A stretch of DNA of 64,000 bases from CAZGKW01 sp964526295 (GCA_964526295.1 CAZGKW010000002.1:123477-187476), one strand, 5' to 3'. Shown: positions 51,967-59,940, counted from the stretch's first letter. A program made the numbers and translations. The notes: generated by a model from the letters alone, not told the origin.

Positions 51967-53139
51967 GTGGCCAGTCAGTCAACCGATGGAGGCGACCTGC
52001 CGGCCCGCCGGCCCGCCGGCCCCGTGGCCCCGGCCACCCAGGTACGGGCCCACCTGGAGTGCATCGCGGGCCCTGAGAAGGACCAGACGTTCCGCCTGAC
52101 GCCGGGCGTGACGACCATCGGCCGCGATCCCGCCAACGAGGTCGTGTTGAGCGAGACGGTCGTCTCGCGCCAGCACGCCCGCATCGAGCGCCGCGACGAC
52201 GAGTGGGTCCTGGTGAACCTCTCGGCCAACGGCACCCGCGTCAACAAGCAGCAGGTGGACGAGGCCGTCCTCACCGACGGCGCCGAGATCCGGGTCGGGG
52301 CCAAGACGCGGCTCGTCTTCTTCCTGGAGCAGGTGGCCATCTCGCCGACCGGCCGGCCCCAGTTCCGGGCCCGCACGGGCCGGTCCGAGGACCGCGTCAG
52401 CGTGGAGGAAGAGACCGAGGGCGAGCCGGAGGGGCCCGAGTCGTGGTTCCAGCGGCGGCGGGGCCTCGTGATCGGCCTGGGGGCCTATATCGGCGTCATG
52501 GTGATCGCCGGGCTGGCGCTGACGGTGTACCGTCTGTCGGGCGGCGGCGGCGAGACGAGCCGCGACATCCCCATCCTCCGCCTGGAGGACGTTATCGAGT
52601 ACCGGGGCGAGACGTTCCGCATCGACCGCGAGGCCAGCGACGGCGTCTGGGTCACCGACCCTTGGGACAACCCCCGGAAGATCCCCCGCGAGGCCTTTCA
52701 GGCGGGCCAGGCCCGAGGCATCCGCGGCATCAAGAACGCCATCATCAAGGAGTACGAGTTCGAGACCAACCGGTTCCGGGCCGAGGAACTCAAGAAGCGG
52801 GCCCTCGACCTGTACGGCCGGCGGCAGGCCGAGCCGGAGAACCTCTTCCTCGCCGTCCGCCGCTTCCAGCAGGCCCTGGCCTACGGGGGCGGGCGGAGCT
52901 ACTTCCCCGAGCCCGTCGTCGAGCGGATCCGAAAGGACGCCGAGGAGCAACTCATCGAGACCATCCACCGCGAATACAACAACGCCGTCCTCACGGAGCG
53001 GTCGGGCGACCTCCGGGGGGCCCAGGACGCCTACGAGCGGATCCTTCGCATGATCCCCGAGCGCGACAACCACATTGTCCGGAACGTCAACCGGCGGCTT
53101 GGGGCCCTGCGGAAACGGATCGCGGCCCAAAAGGGCTGA
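51967..53139 (+). CDS. FHA-domain membrane protein
   Basis: The 390-residue protein has an FHA domain at about 25-120 (TIGRDPANEVVLSETVVSRQHARIERRDDEWVLVNLSANGTRVN), the phosphothreonine-binding module. A transmembrane helix follows (GLVIGLGAYIGVMVIAGLALTVY), then a helical, TPR-like C-terminal region (EDVIEYRGETFRI..., ENLFLAVRRFQQALAYGGG, AQDAYERILRMIPERD). It probably anchors phosphorylated partners at the membrane. The start is a GTG behind a GAGGAGCG site. It is convergent with the J-like gene. Confidence 0.82.
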   Translation: MASQSTDGGDLPARRPAGPVAPATQVRAHLECIAGPEKDQTFRLTPGVTTIGRDPANEVVLSETVVSRQHARIERRDDEWVLVNLSANGTRVNKQQVDEAVLTDGAEIRVGAKTRLVFFLEQVAISPTGRPQFRARTGRSEDRVSVEEETEGEPEGPESWFQRRRGLVIGLGAYIGVMVIAGLALTVYRLSGGGGETSRDIPILRLEDVIEYRGETFRIDREASDGVWVTDPWDNPRKIPREAFQAGQARGIRGIKNAIIKEYEFETNRFRAEELKKRALDLYGRRQAEPENLFLAVRRFQQALAYGGGRSYFPEPVVERIRKDAEEQLIETIHREYNNAVLTERSGDLRGAQDAYERILRMIPERDNHIVRNVNRRLGALRKRIAAQKG

Positions 53140-53181
53140 CAGTCCCCCGGCACTCCGTGGCTTCGAAGCGGGCCGCCGAGG

Positions 53182-53199
53182 CCGCCGGGGAAGCGGCGG
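53182..53199. repeat. GC hairpin after the FHA gene
   Basis: A CCGCCG/CGGCGG stem with a GGGAAG loop, related to the hairpins at 30500 and in the Pus10 gene. It may end transcription. Confidence 0.55.
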
Positions 53200-53250
53200 G
53201 AGACGCCCGTCGGGCCCAGTCCGACTCGCATGCCGGTCTCGTTGACGGAC

Positions 53251-54447
53251 TCACCCTTGCTCGACGGGGTAGCGACGCATCAGGTCGTCCCACCCGGACG
53301 GCGGCTCCGGGGGCGTCGTTTCGTCGGGGCACGGCTCGGCAGGGGATTCCTGCCCCGGCTGTTGCGGACCCGGCCGACCGTCCTCCGGCTCGCCCCACGG
53401 CCGCCAGATGCCCAGGATCATCAGCAGCGCGACGAACAGCGCGATCGACCCGATCAGGAGGCCCAGCCCGAGGAGCACCTGGGGCCGGGCGGCCACCCAC
53501 GTGCCGGCCTGGGCGCTTCGGCGTCGGGCCCGGGCACGCGCGTGACGGGCCACGATGGCCATCCGCCGAGCCGGCGGCACCTCGACGGGCGGCTCGTCGA
53601 TCCGCTCCAGCAGCTTCATCAGGTGCTGCCGGCTCCGGCCCAGCAGGGACGCCACGGCCTGAAGGACCTTGCTGCGGCGGCCGAGGCGCCCCCCGAGCCG
53701 GCGGATTCGGCGGGCCAGCCGCGAGATCGTCCGGTCGGGCTTGGCGCGGGCCTGGCGGACCAGCCGCAGGTCGTTGAAGGCGACGACGTCGCGGCTGACC
53801 TCTTCGGCCACGAGGCGAGCGAGGCCTTCCGGGATGTTGAGGGCCTTCTGGACCCGTTTGACGGTCTGGGCCCGTCGCTCCAGGTCGCCCTCCCGGAGGC
53901 ATTGGCCGAGGACCGCCACGTCGCGGTAGATCCACAGGCTCCCCGGCAGGTTCAGGCCGTGCTCCCCGTGCGGCGGCCAGGCGGCGATACGGCCGGTCAT
54001 CATCCGGATGGCCCAAGGCAGGCAATGGACGATCGGGATGCCTTCGTTGCGGCAGACGCCGAGCCAGGTCTCCAGGAGTTTCGGGTCGTGCGCCCGGCCC
54101 ACGCAGTGCTGTTCGTAAAGGGCCTCGACGCGGGCCATCCATCGCTCGACCAGCCCGGAGTCGTAGGCCCGCTTTTTGTCGGGGTTCGTCAGGACCGAGA
54201 CGGCCCGGCCGACGTCGGTCAGGACCTGGAGGGCGAGGTCGCGATACCGGCCGATCTGGTAAGGCCGGAGCTTGCGTTTGGCACGGCGGCCGGCCTCGAA
54301 GATGGTCCCCCGGTCGGCCGTCAGGTTCGGGATGCGGAGCAGCTCGTAGTGGGTCGGCGCGGGCCGATCGACGCCCAGCCACTGGCGATAGGCGTCGGCC
54401 GGGGTCATCTCGTCCGGCCGGGTCTCGGAGGTGCGGTTGTCGATCAT
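53251..54447 (-). CDS. planctomycete J-like protein with C-terminal membrane helix
   Basis: The 398-residue protein opens DAYRQWLGVDRPAPTHYELLRIPNLTADRGTIFEAGRRAKRKLRPYQIGRYRDLALQVLTDVGRAVSVLTNPDKKRAYD, which has the helix pattern of DnaJ-type domains but no HPD tripeptide. The 'WLG...HY.LL.I' start is frequent in planctomycete serine/threonine-kinase-associated proteins. A helical middle and a membrane segment near the C terminus (LLGLGLLIGSIALFVALLMILGIW) follow. Function unknown; it may link membrane and cytosolic complexes. Confidence 0.72.
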   Translation of the reverse strand: MIDNRTSETRPDEMTPADAYRQWLGVDRPAPTHYELLRIPNLTADRGTIFEAGRRAKRKLRPYQIGRYRDLALQVLTDVGRAVSVLTNPDKKRAYDSGLVERWMARVEALYEQHCVGRAHDPKLLETWLGVCRNEGIPIVHCLPWAIRMMTGRIAAWPPHGEHGLNLPGSLWIYRDVAVLGQCLREGDLERRAQTVKRVQKALNIPEGLARLVAEEVSRDVVAFNDLRLVRQARAKPDRTISRLARRIRRLGGRLGRRSKVLQAVASLLGRSRQHLMKLLERIDEPPVEVPPARRMAIVARHARARARRRSAQAGTWVAARPQVLLGLGLLIGSIALFVALLMILGIWRPWGEPEDGRPGPQQPGQESPAEPCPDETTPPEPPSGWDDLMRRYPVEQG

Positions 54448-54585
54448 CCGGCTTCCGTCCCGCGGGGCCGCGCGCCCCTCGCATGATACCGGTCCGCCCC
54501 CCCGGGAGCAACGCGCCCCGGGGCTGGACCCTCCCAGGCCCCGGCCGATAGACTACGTCGGCCCCTACCGAGGAGTACGAGCAGA

Positions 54586-55863
54586 ATGGACCCGGCCGCA
54601 TGGCGGAACGTGCCGATCGAAGCGGCGCTCGGGCGGCCCGAGATGGCCGATCGGGCCCGCCGGGCCTACGACCGGGGCCCGCTGTGCGACGCCTGCCTGG
54701 GTCGGCTCTTGGCCGAGGCCGGCACGGGCCTCACGAATGCCGAGCGAGGGCGAATCATCCGTAGGCAAGTCGGTCGTATGGCTGCCGGGGCAGACAGCCG
54801 TGACCGCGCGTGTCCCGCCGCTCCCGCGGCGGGCCCGGTTCAAAGCCCACGGGCGGCGCCCCGTGGGCTCGGCCCGACCTGCACCCTCTGCGGCGGCCTG
54901 TTCGACGAGATCGACGGCTGGGTGGCCCGGTGCCGCGACGCCCTGGCGGACCTGGAGTTCGACACGCTCCTCGTGACGAGCCGGCCCGACCCCGCCATCG
55001 TCGAACGGGAGGAAGCCCTCTGGACAGAGGTCGGCGGGAACCTTGCCGAGCCCTATAAGCAGGCGTTCAACCGAGAGGTCGGCGGGCGGCTGTGCGAGGC
55101 GCTCGACGTCGAGCCCGACTTCGCCCACCCGGACGTCGTCCTCGTGGCCGACCATGCCGCCGGGACCGTGACCGCCGAGCCCCGGCCGCTGTTCATCCGC
55201 GGCCGGTACCGGAAGCTCGTGCGGGGCATTCCGCAGTGCCGCTGGGCCGCCTGGCCCACGAGCGTCCAGGAGATCGTCGCGGGGCCGATCCTCGGCGCCG
55301 CCGGGGGCGAGGACCACGTGTTCCACGGCTGCGGCCGGGAGGACGTCGACGTCCGGTGCCTCGGCCGGCGGCCGTTCGTCCTGGAGATCGTCCGTCCGCG
55401 TCGGCGTCGGCTCGACTGGGCCGCCCTCGAGGCGGAGGTCAATCGCGACGAGCGGGTCGAGGTGATCGGTCTGGAGCGATGCCCCGCCGGTGCGGCGGCC
55501 GAGGTCAAGGCCCTGCGGCCCGACAAGACGTATCGGGCGCTGGTGCACCTGGCGGGGCCGGTCGAGGCGGCGGCGCTCGATGCGCTCGAGCAGCTCCGCG
55601 GCCCGATCCGCCAGCGGACGCCCCGCCGCGTGGCCGGTCGGCGGGCCAACCGCGTCCGGTGTCGCCGCGTCCGCGACCTCCAGTGGCGGCCCCTCGGCGG
55701 CCGGGCCGTCGAGCTCTCTGTCCGGGCCCAGGCGGGCCTCTACATCAAGGAGCTCGTCAGCGGCGACGCCGGGCGGACGCGTCCGAGCGTGTCCGAGGTG
55801 CTGGGCGTCGGGGCCGACTGCGCCGAACTTGACGTGACAGCGATTCACGTGGATACATGCTAA
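54586..55863 (+). CDS. Pus10-type tRNA pseudouridine synthase with an in-frame repeat insertion
   Basis: The 425-residue protein has two CxxC motifs (CDAC near 34 and CTLC near 103) of a Pus10 zinc-binding N-terminal domain. A central segment (FIRGRYRKLVRGIPQCRW, WPTSVQEIVAGPILGAAGGEDHVFHGCGREDVDVRCLGRRPFVLEI) holds the catalytic Asp in GREDVDVR. RVRDLQWR and GGRAVELSVRAQAGLYIKELVSGDAGRTRPSVSEVLG complete it, as in archaeal Pus10. Archaeal Pus10 makes pseudouridine at tRNA positions 54 and 55. Bacteria normally use TruB and m5U54 enzymes, so this suggests transfer or a different role. About 30 residues between the CxxC motifs come from palindromic repeats. Confidence 0.85.
   Translation: MDPAAWRNVPIEAALGRPEMADRARRAYDRGPLCDACLGRLLAEAGTGLTNAERGRIIRRQVGRMAAGADSRDRACPAAPAAGPVQSPRAAPRGLGPTCTLCGGLFDEIDGWVARCRDALADLEFDTLLVTSRPDPAIVEREEALWTEVGGNLAEPYKQAFNREVGGRLCEALDVEPDFAHPDVVLVADHAAGTVTAEPRPLFIRGRYRKLVRGIPQCRWAAWPTSVQEIVAGPILGAAGGEDHVFHGCGREDVDVRCLGRRPFVLEIVRPRRRRLDWAALEAEVNRDERVEVIGLERCPAGAAAEVKALRPDKTYRALVHLAGPVEAAALDALEQLRGPIRQRTPRRVAGRRANRVRCRRVRDLQWRPLGGRAVELSVRAQAGLYIKELVSGDAGRTRPSVSEVLGVGADCAELDVTAIHVDTC
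54775..54878. repeat. repeat cluster inside the Pus10 gene
   Basis: Three elements lie in a row: GGCTG...CAGCC, a perfect hairpin CCCGCCGC-TCCC-GCGGCGGG (54814-54833) and the GCCCACGGGC...CCCGTGGGC palindrome (54845-54868). The reading frame stays open and encodes an Ala/Arg/Pro-rich linker. The hairpin and palindrome recur in intergenic DNA at 30.5 and 40.2 kb. Confidence 0.78.
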
Positions 55864-55911
55864 TATGAAAGTCCGAGGGCGGCGCCCCGTAGGCCCGAAC
55901 GACGCGTGCCG

Positions 55912-56982
55912 CTACGACCCGTCCGCGAAGAGGTCCGACTCGTCGGGCCGACGGGTGCGGCCGCGCTTCTTCTTCGGCCGCAGGCGGGGCTCGATGCCCA
56001 GGTGCTCGGCGGCGGCGGGCGTGGCGATGCGGCCCTGGCGGGTCCGGCCCACGAAGCCGGTCTTCAACAGGTACGGCTCGACCATGTCGACGAGCGTGTC
56101 GACCTCCTCGCTCAGGGTGGCGGCGAGGGCCTCGATGCCCGCCGGCCCCCCTCCGTACGTCTCGATCAGCACCCGCAGGAACTGGCGGTCCAGCTCGTCG
56201 AGGCCCCGCTCGTCGACCGCCTCCATCCGCAGGGCCTCCTCGGCCACGGGCAGCGTGATCCGCCCGTCGGCCTTGACCTGGGCGTAGTCGCGGACCCGCC
56301 GCATCAGGCGAATGGCGACGCGCGGCGTGCCGCGGCTGCGGCGGGCCACCTCGCCGAGGGCGTCGGCCTCGGCCTCGACCTCCAGCAGCTCGGCCGAGCG
56401 GCGGGCGATCCGCTCCAGGTCCTCCTCCGGGTAGAACTCGAAGTGGTGGAACAGGCCGAACCGTTCCCGCAGCGGGGCCGAGAGGAACCCGGCCCGCGTC
56501 GTCGCCCCGATCAGGGTGAAGGGCTTGAGGGGGACGTTGATCGTCCGGGCGAACGTGCCGCGGTCGACCGTGATGTCGATGCGGAACTCCTCCATCGCCG
56601 GGTAGATGAACTCCTCGACGACCGCCCCGAGGCGGTGGATCTCGTCGATGAAGAGGACGTCGCCCGGCGAGAGGTTCGTCAGGACCCCCACCAGGTCGGC
56701 CGGCCGCGTCAGGGCCGGGCCGCTGGTGGTGCGGATGCCGGCCCCCATCTCGGCCGCCACGACGTGGGCCAGCGTCGTCTTGCCCAGGCCGGGCGGGCCG
56801 TGGAAGAGGACGTGCTCGAGGGGCTCGTCGCGCCCCCGGGCGGCCTGGATGGCGATCGAGAGCTTCTCGACGAGCCGGCGCTGGCCGACGACGTCGTCGA
56901 GGCGCTTGGGCCGCAGACTCCAGGTGAACCCCTCTTCTTCGGGGCCCTGGCTCTCGGGGCTGACGATGCGTTCACGCGCCAT
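55912..56982 (-). CDS. ruvB: Holliday junction helicase RuvB
   Basis: The 356-residue AAA+ ATPase has FTWSLRPKRLDDVVGQRRLVEKL, a HVLFHGPPGLGKTTLAHVVA Walker A, VLFIDEIHRL (Walker B), IGATTRAGFLSAPLRERFG (sensor 1 and arginine finger) and a winged-helix domain TGFVGRTRQGRIATPAAAEHLG. It drives branch migration with RuvA. The C-terminal extension is Lys/Arg-rich. ruvC, ruvA and ruvB run in that order on the minus strand. Confidence 0.97.
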   Translation of the reverse strand: MARERIVSPESQGPEEEGFTWSLRPKRLDDVVGQRRLVEKLSIAIQAARGRDEPLEHVLFHGPPGLGKTTLAHVVAAEMGAGIRTTSGPALTRPADLVGVLTNLSPGDVLFIDEIHRLGAVVEEFIYPAMEEFRIDITVDRGTFARTINVPLKPFTLIGATTRAGFLSAPLRERFGLFHHFEFYPEEDLERIARRSAELLEVEAEADALGEVARRSRGTPRVAIRLMRRVRDYAQVKADGRITLPVAEEALRMEAVDERGLDELDRQFLRVLIETYGGGPAGIEALAATLSEEVDTLVDMVEPYLLKTGFVGRTRQGRIATPAAAEHLGIEPRLRPKKKRGRTRRPDESDLFADGS

Positions 56983-57050
56983 GGTTTTTCACCCGTCGAC
57001 AGCGTGTCCCAAACCGCAGAACACGATCCTATTTGAACAAAACAACAGCG

Positions 57051-57100
57051 TCTGTTTGCTATTCTGCCAAGTTCCGGTGTTTTCTGCGCCTCTGCGGTTC
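57051..57100. repeat. repeat element between ruvA and ruvB
   Basis: TCTGTTTGCTATTCTGCCAA... to CTGCGGTTC, about 75 % like 57820-57870 by eye. The outer bases AACCGCAG (57012-57019) and CTGCGGTT (57092-57099) pair. Confidence 0.6.
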
Positions 57101-57108
57101 CGTCGAGG

Positions 57109-57735
57109 CTACCCTTCGGCGGCGGCCGGGCCGTGGTGGAACGCCTCGCGCACGAGGTCCTCGACGGTGGCCTCGGCCCCGAGGCGTTCGAAGGCGGCGT
57201 CGACCCGTTCGGCGGCCTCCGGCCGCGCGAGGCCCAGCTCCACCAGGACGGCGACGGCCTCGCGTTTCGATTCGGGCTGTTCCTCGGCCCGGGCCCCGCC
57301 GGCGGCCAGGGCGAACTCGTCGAGCTTTCCGCACAGCTCGGCGATGATTTTCTCGGCGGTCCGGCGCCCGAGGCCCGGCAGGTCCGCGAGCCGCGCGACG
57401 TCCCGCGCTTCGATGGCCCGGGCGATCTCCCCCACCGGCGCAACGAGGCTCCGAAGGCCCTTCGCGATGCCGATCCCCTGGACGCTCACGTACCGCAGGA
57501 AGAACCGCTTCTCCGTCTCGGTGAGGAACCCGATGAGGCGCGGCACCATCTGGCCGTAGGCCGGATTGCCGTCCAGGTACTCGAGCGTATGGAGGGTGAC
57601 GCGGCGCCCGACCTCGGGCCGGAGCCGGTCGGCCGCCACCGGGGCGACCATCACCTCGTAGGCGACCGGCCCGGCCGAGACGACGGCCCGGTCCTGTTCG
57701 ACCGCTTCGAGCTGTCCGGCGATGCGTGCGATCAT
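57109..57735 (-). CDS. ruvA: Holliday junction branch-migration protein RuvA
   Basis: The 208-residue protein starts MIARIAGQLEAVEQDRAVVSAGPVAYEVMV (OB fold). Helix-hairpin-helix segments follow (YVSVQGIGIAKGLRSL, DVARLADLPGLGRRTAEKIIAEL), with a C-terminal domain III (AVAVLVELGLARPEAAERVDAAFERLG) that contacts RuvB. It binds four-way junctions. A repeat element begins nine bases after its stop. Confidence 0.95.
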   Translation of the reverse strand: MIARIAGQLEAVEQDRAVVSAGPVAYEVMVAPVAADRLRPEVGRRVTLHTLEYLDGNPAYGQMVPRLIGFLTETEKRFFLRYVSVQGIGIAKGLRSLVAPVGEIARAIEARDVARLADLPGLGRRTAEKIIAELCGKLDEFALAAGGARAEEQPESKREAVAVLVELGLARPEAAERVDAAFERLGAEATVEDLVREAFHHGPAAAEG

Positions 57736-57816
57736 GCGTCGGCCTTCGTTCGCGTGCGGCCAACCGGGGAGGCGCGGAGGACGCAGAGGGCGCTGTGGTT
57801 GTCCAAACATCCGATG

Positions 57817-58386
57817 CTATCTATTTGCTGTTCTGCCACGTCCTGCCGTTCTCCGCGCTCGCTGCGGCTCTACGGTCCTATTTGACGGCTCGACCGGCAT
57901 GCGGGCGGCCGTGTGGGCGTGGCACAGGGCCACGGCCAGGGCGTCGGCGACGTCGGGCGGCTCCGGCACGGCCTTCAGGCCCAGGGCCGACTGGATCGCC
58001 CGCTGGACCTGGAGCTTGGAGGCGTGGCCCGAGCCGACGAGGGCCTTCTTGATCCGCGTTGCCGAGTAGCTCGTCACCTTGAGGCCCGCCCGCCCGGCCG
58101 CCAGAAAGATCACCCCCCGGGCATGGCCCATCAGGATGGCCGTCCGGGGGTGCTTGTAGTGCGAGTAGAGCTGCTCGACGGCGACCGCCTCGGGCTGAAA
58201 CTCCGCGAGGACGCCCTCGAGGCCCGACTCGATTTCCGCGAGGCGCGCTTCGAGCGCCGCCTTCGTGTCGGTCCGGACGACGCCGGCCTCGACCAGCCTC
58301 GGCGCAGACCCCGCCCCGGCGGCGTCGGTCTCGATGACGCCGTAACCGGTCCGCTCCAGGCCGGGATCGATGCCGAGGATTTTCAT
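57817..58386 (-). CDS. ruvC: crossover junction endodeoxyribonuclease RuvC
   Basis: The 189-residue resolvase has KILGIDPGLERTGYGVIE (first Asp), EAVAVEQLYSHYKHPRTAILMGHARGVIFLAA (catalytic Glu), SATRIKKALVGSGHASKLQVQRAI and DVADALAVALCHAH (catalytic Asp pair), so it should cut Holliday junctions. The normal C terminus ends soon after CHAH. The final residues (PSNRTVEPQRARRTAGRGRTANR) are basic and derive from a repeat element. ATG 58386 is set by the conserved N terminus; an upstream TTG/ATG extension is dropped. Confidence 0.95.
   Translation of the reverse strand: MKILGIDPGLERTGYGVIETDAAGAGSAPRLVEAGVVRTDTKAALEARLAEIESGLEGVLAEFQPEAVAVEQLYSHYKHPRTAILMGHARGVIFLAAGRAGLKVTSYSATRIKKALVGSGHASKLQVQRAIQSALGLKAVPEPPDVADALAVALCHAHTAARMPVEPSNRTVEPQRARRTAGRGRTANR
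57820..57870. repeat. repeat element at the 3' end of ruvC
   Basis: TCTATTTGCTGTTCTGCCAC... to GCTGCGGCTC, similar to 57051-57100. It encodes the final 18 or so residues of RuvC. Confidence 0.6.
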
Positions 58387-58455
58387 ACGGCAACTCGGGC
58401 CCCGAGACTCGGAATCCAGAACACAGAGCACGTGCAAGTTTGCCGCCCTCACGTC

Positions 58456-58935
58456 TTAAGGCGGTTCCTGCGCCTTGTCGCCAAGGTCCCTCAGGAAAGC
58501 ATCGAGCTCGAACTCAAAGTCGCGCAAGACGTCTTCGCAGCGATAGCCCTCCTGCGCCATTCGCTCCCAGCGCAGGTCGATGGCGTAGGCGTGCCGAAAA
58601 AAGTGCCTGAAGTCGAGGTACTTGTCCAGCCTTTCACGGAGCCCCTCGCTGATCACAGCAGGGCGGCCGGGACCCGGCCTGGACATCGCATCCAGCAACT
58701 GACGATGGGAGTCAGGACCGTGGGGGACGGCACCCTCGAATCCTATCGCGATCCGCTTGAAGGCATTCTCAATCCCGTTGTAGAAGGCGTGCAGCATGGC
58801 TGCGGCGGCCCAGAGCTCAATGGTGTCGGGCCCACTTGCCCGACACCTGTCAAGCAACGGGCGGGACCCCTCGAGCGGCCGGTGTAACATCTGCCGTTCG
58901 ACGGCGAGCATCTCAACGAGTTCGCTAATCGACAC
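58456..58935 (-). CDS. hepT: HEPN-domain toxin, HepT type
   Basis: The 159-residue protein is all-helical with RHFFRHAY at residues 110-117, an exact R-x4-H-x-Y signature. In the HepT/MntA systems studied, the Tyr is AMPylated by the partner and the Arg and His form the RNase site. It should be a ribonuclease toxin. GTG 58935 is preferred and overlaps the end of mntA by 11 bases; the alternative is ATG 58911. The base composition is less GC-rich than the flanking ruv genes. Confidence 0.82.
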   Translation of the reverse strand: MSISELVEMLAVERQMLHRPLEGSRPLLDRCRASGPDTIELWAAAAMLHAFYNGIENAFKRIAIGFEGAVPHGPDSHRQLLDAMSRPGPGRPAVISEGLRERLDKYLDFRHFFRHAYAIDLRWERMAQEGYRCEDVLRDFEFELDAFLRDLGDKAQEPP

Positions 58936-59209
58936 GGAGCAGTCGCCCCTTGCTCTTGAGGCAATCGGTAAACGGATTGGCCTCGTCCAGGTCCACAAGG
59001 TCCAAGGGCCTTTGAAGAATGCGGCTGGCCCGCCCCATGGCGCCGAAGAAGACCTCGGGCGGAAGGCCGGAAACCGCCAGGTCGACGTCGGAGCCCTCGC
59101 GGAGGCGGCCGGTTGCGGCCGAGCCGAACACGTACACCTCCCGGGCGCCCTCGCGGCGGAGGGCCTCGGCCGCCTTGGCGATCCGCTCTTTCAGCTCTGC
59201 CTCGGTCAT
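58925..59209 (-). CDS. mntA: minimal nucleotidyltransferase antitoxin, MntA type
   Basis: The 94-residue protein has EVYVFGSAATGRLREGSDVDLAV, the GS-x10-D-x-D nucleotidyltransferase site (Ser30, Asp41, Asp43), and a third acidic LDLVDLD strand. MntA proteins transfer AMP to the tyrosine of HepT and thereby neutralise it. The first gene of the pair, it overlaps hepT. An upstream in-frame extension is omitted because it runs into the repeat. Confidence 0.85.
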   Translation of the reverse strand: MTEAELKERIAKAAEALRREGAREVYVFGSAATGRLREGSDVDLAVSGLPPEVFFGAMGRASRILQRPLDLVDLDEANPFTDCLKSKGRLLRVD

Positions 59210-59248
59210 CGTGGTGCCTGTCTCTTTGCCTTTAGCCCCCTGGGGCGT

Positions 59249-59334
59249 CTGATTTGTAGCCACGGGCGCCAGCCCGTGGAAGGGAAATCGGCCCCTCAAC
59301 TGTTTGTTCTTCTGTTGGAGCCCCACAGGGGGCG
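59249..59334 (+). repeat. REP-like repeat, left copy, second transposase
   Basis: CTGATTTGTAGCCACGGGCG...CCCGTGG, then a T-rich middle and GAGCCCCACAGGGGGCGA. It is the inverted counterpart of 59809-59900 and lies just after the transposase stop. Confidence 0.78.
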
Positions 59335-59341
59335 ATTGACA

Positions 59342-59794
59342 TCACCCGGCGAAGCGCACGCCAGCGTCGTCAATCCCGTGCCGCACAAGGAGGCTAAGGA
59401 ACTCTTCCTCGAAGCTCATCTTCTGGTGGTGCTGCTCTTGCTCCCGAATGTATCGGGCGACCTTCGGCACGAGTGACCGGCTCACGCTGAACGCCCCATA
59501 GCCCTCTTGCCAGCCGAAGCCCTTCTCGTCGGGGAAGGTCCTGTGGACCCACCCGGACGAAAGGCTCTTCCACTTCTTCATGGCGTCGGCCACAGGCACG
59601 GCGGCTCGAAGTACAAGTAGGCCGTGGACGTGGTCTGCCGTCCCCCCAATAACGAGAGCCTCGCCGAACTCGTGGCGTGCCACGCCGGAGAGATATTCGT
59701 AGAGGCGCTGGCGGAGAAATCCGTGGATGGCTGGGCGACGGTCCTTGGTTGCGAAGACTGTGTGGATGAGGAGATTGGTGTAGCTGTGCCCCAC
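59342..59794 (-). CDS. IS200/IS605-like Y1 transposase (RAYT-type)
   Basis: The 150-residue protein has LIHTVFATKDRRPAIHGFLRQRLYEYLSG, GGTADHVHGLLVL (HUH-type His-x-His) and QEGYGAFSVSRSLVPKVARYIREQEQHHQKMSFEEEFLSLL, where the Tyr of ARYIREQEQHH is the likely nucleophile. The start is GTG 59794 (MGHSYTN...). No accessory TnpB gene is present. Inverted repeats bracket it, so it may act on REP-like hairpins. Distinct from the transposase at 35.3 kb. Confidence 0.85.
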   Translation of the reverse strand: MGHSYTNLLIHTVFATKDRRPAIHGFLRQRLYEYLSGVARHEFGEALVIGGTADHVHGLLVLRAAVPVADAMKKWKSLSSGWVHRTFPDEKGFGWQEGYGAFSVSRSLVPKVARYIREQEQHHQKMSFEEEFLSLLVRHGIDDAGVRFAG

Positions 59795-59808
59795 GCCTCT
59801 TCTCTCAA

Positions 59809-59900
59809 TCGCCCCTGACGGGGCTCTGACAAGAAAACAACAAGAAAGGGTGAATGGCTCCCTTGCGTTCCCAGGGCTTGCGCCCTGGGCTACAAATCAG
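59809..59900 (-). repeat. REP-like repeat, right copy, second transposase
   Basis: On the minus strand it reads CTGATTTGTAGCCCAGGGCG...CCCTGGG...GAGCCCCGTCAGGGGCGA. The stem bases differ from the left copy in paired positions, so the fold is preserved. A third partial copy (TCGCCCCTGCGGGGTTCTGA) starts at 59901. Confidence 0.78.
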
Positions 59901-59940
59901 TCGCCCCTGCGGGGTTCTGACGGAGCAACAAGAAACGGTA
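59901..59940. repeat. third, partial REP-like copy
   Basis: TCGCCCCTGCGGGG followed by TTCTGACGGAGCAACAAGAAACGG, matching the outer part of the neighbouring copy. It ends close to the cysS stop codon. Confidence 0.65.

Noticed and set aside
58936..58998. Longer HepT starting at TTG 58998
   Set aside because: The extra residues derive from the mntA coding region in another frame and the HEPN fold begins later.
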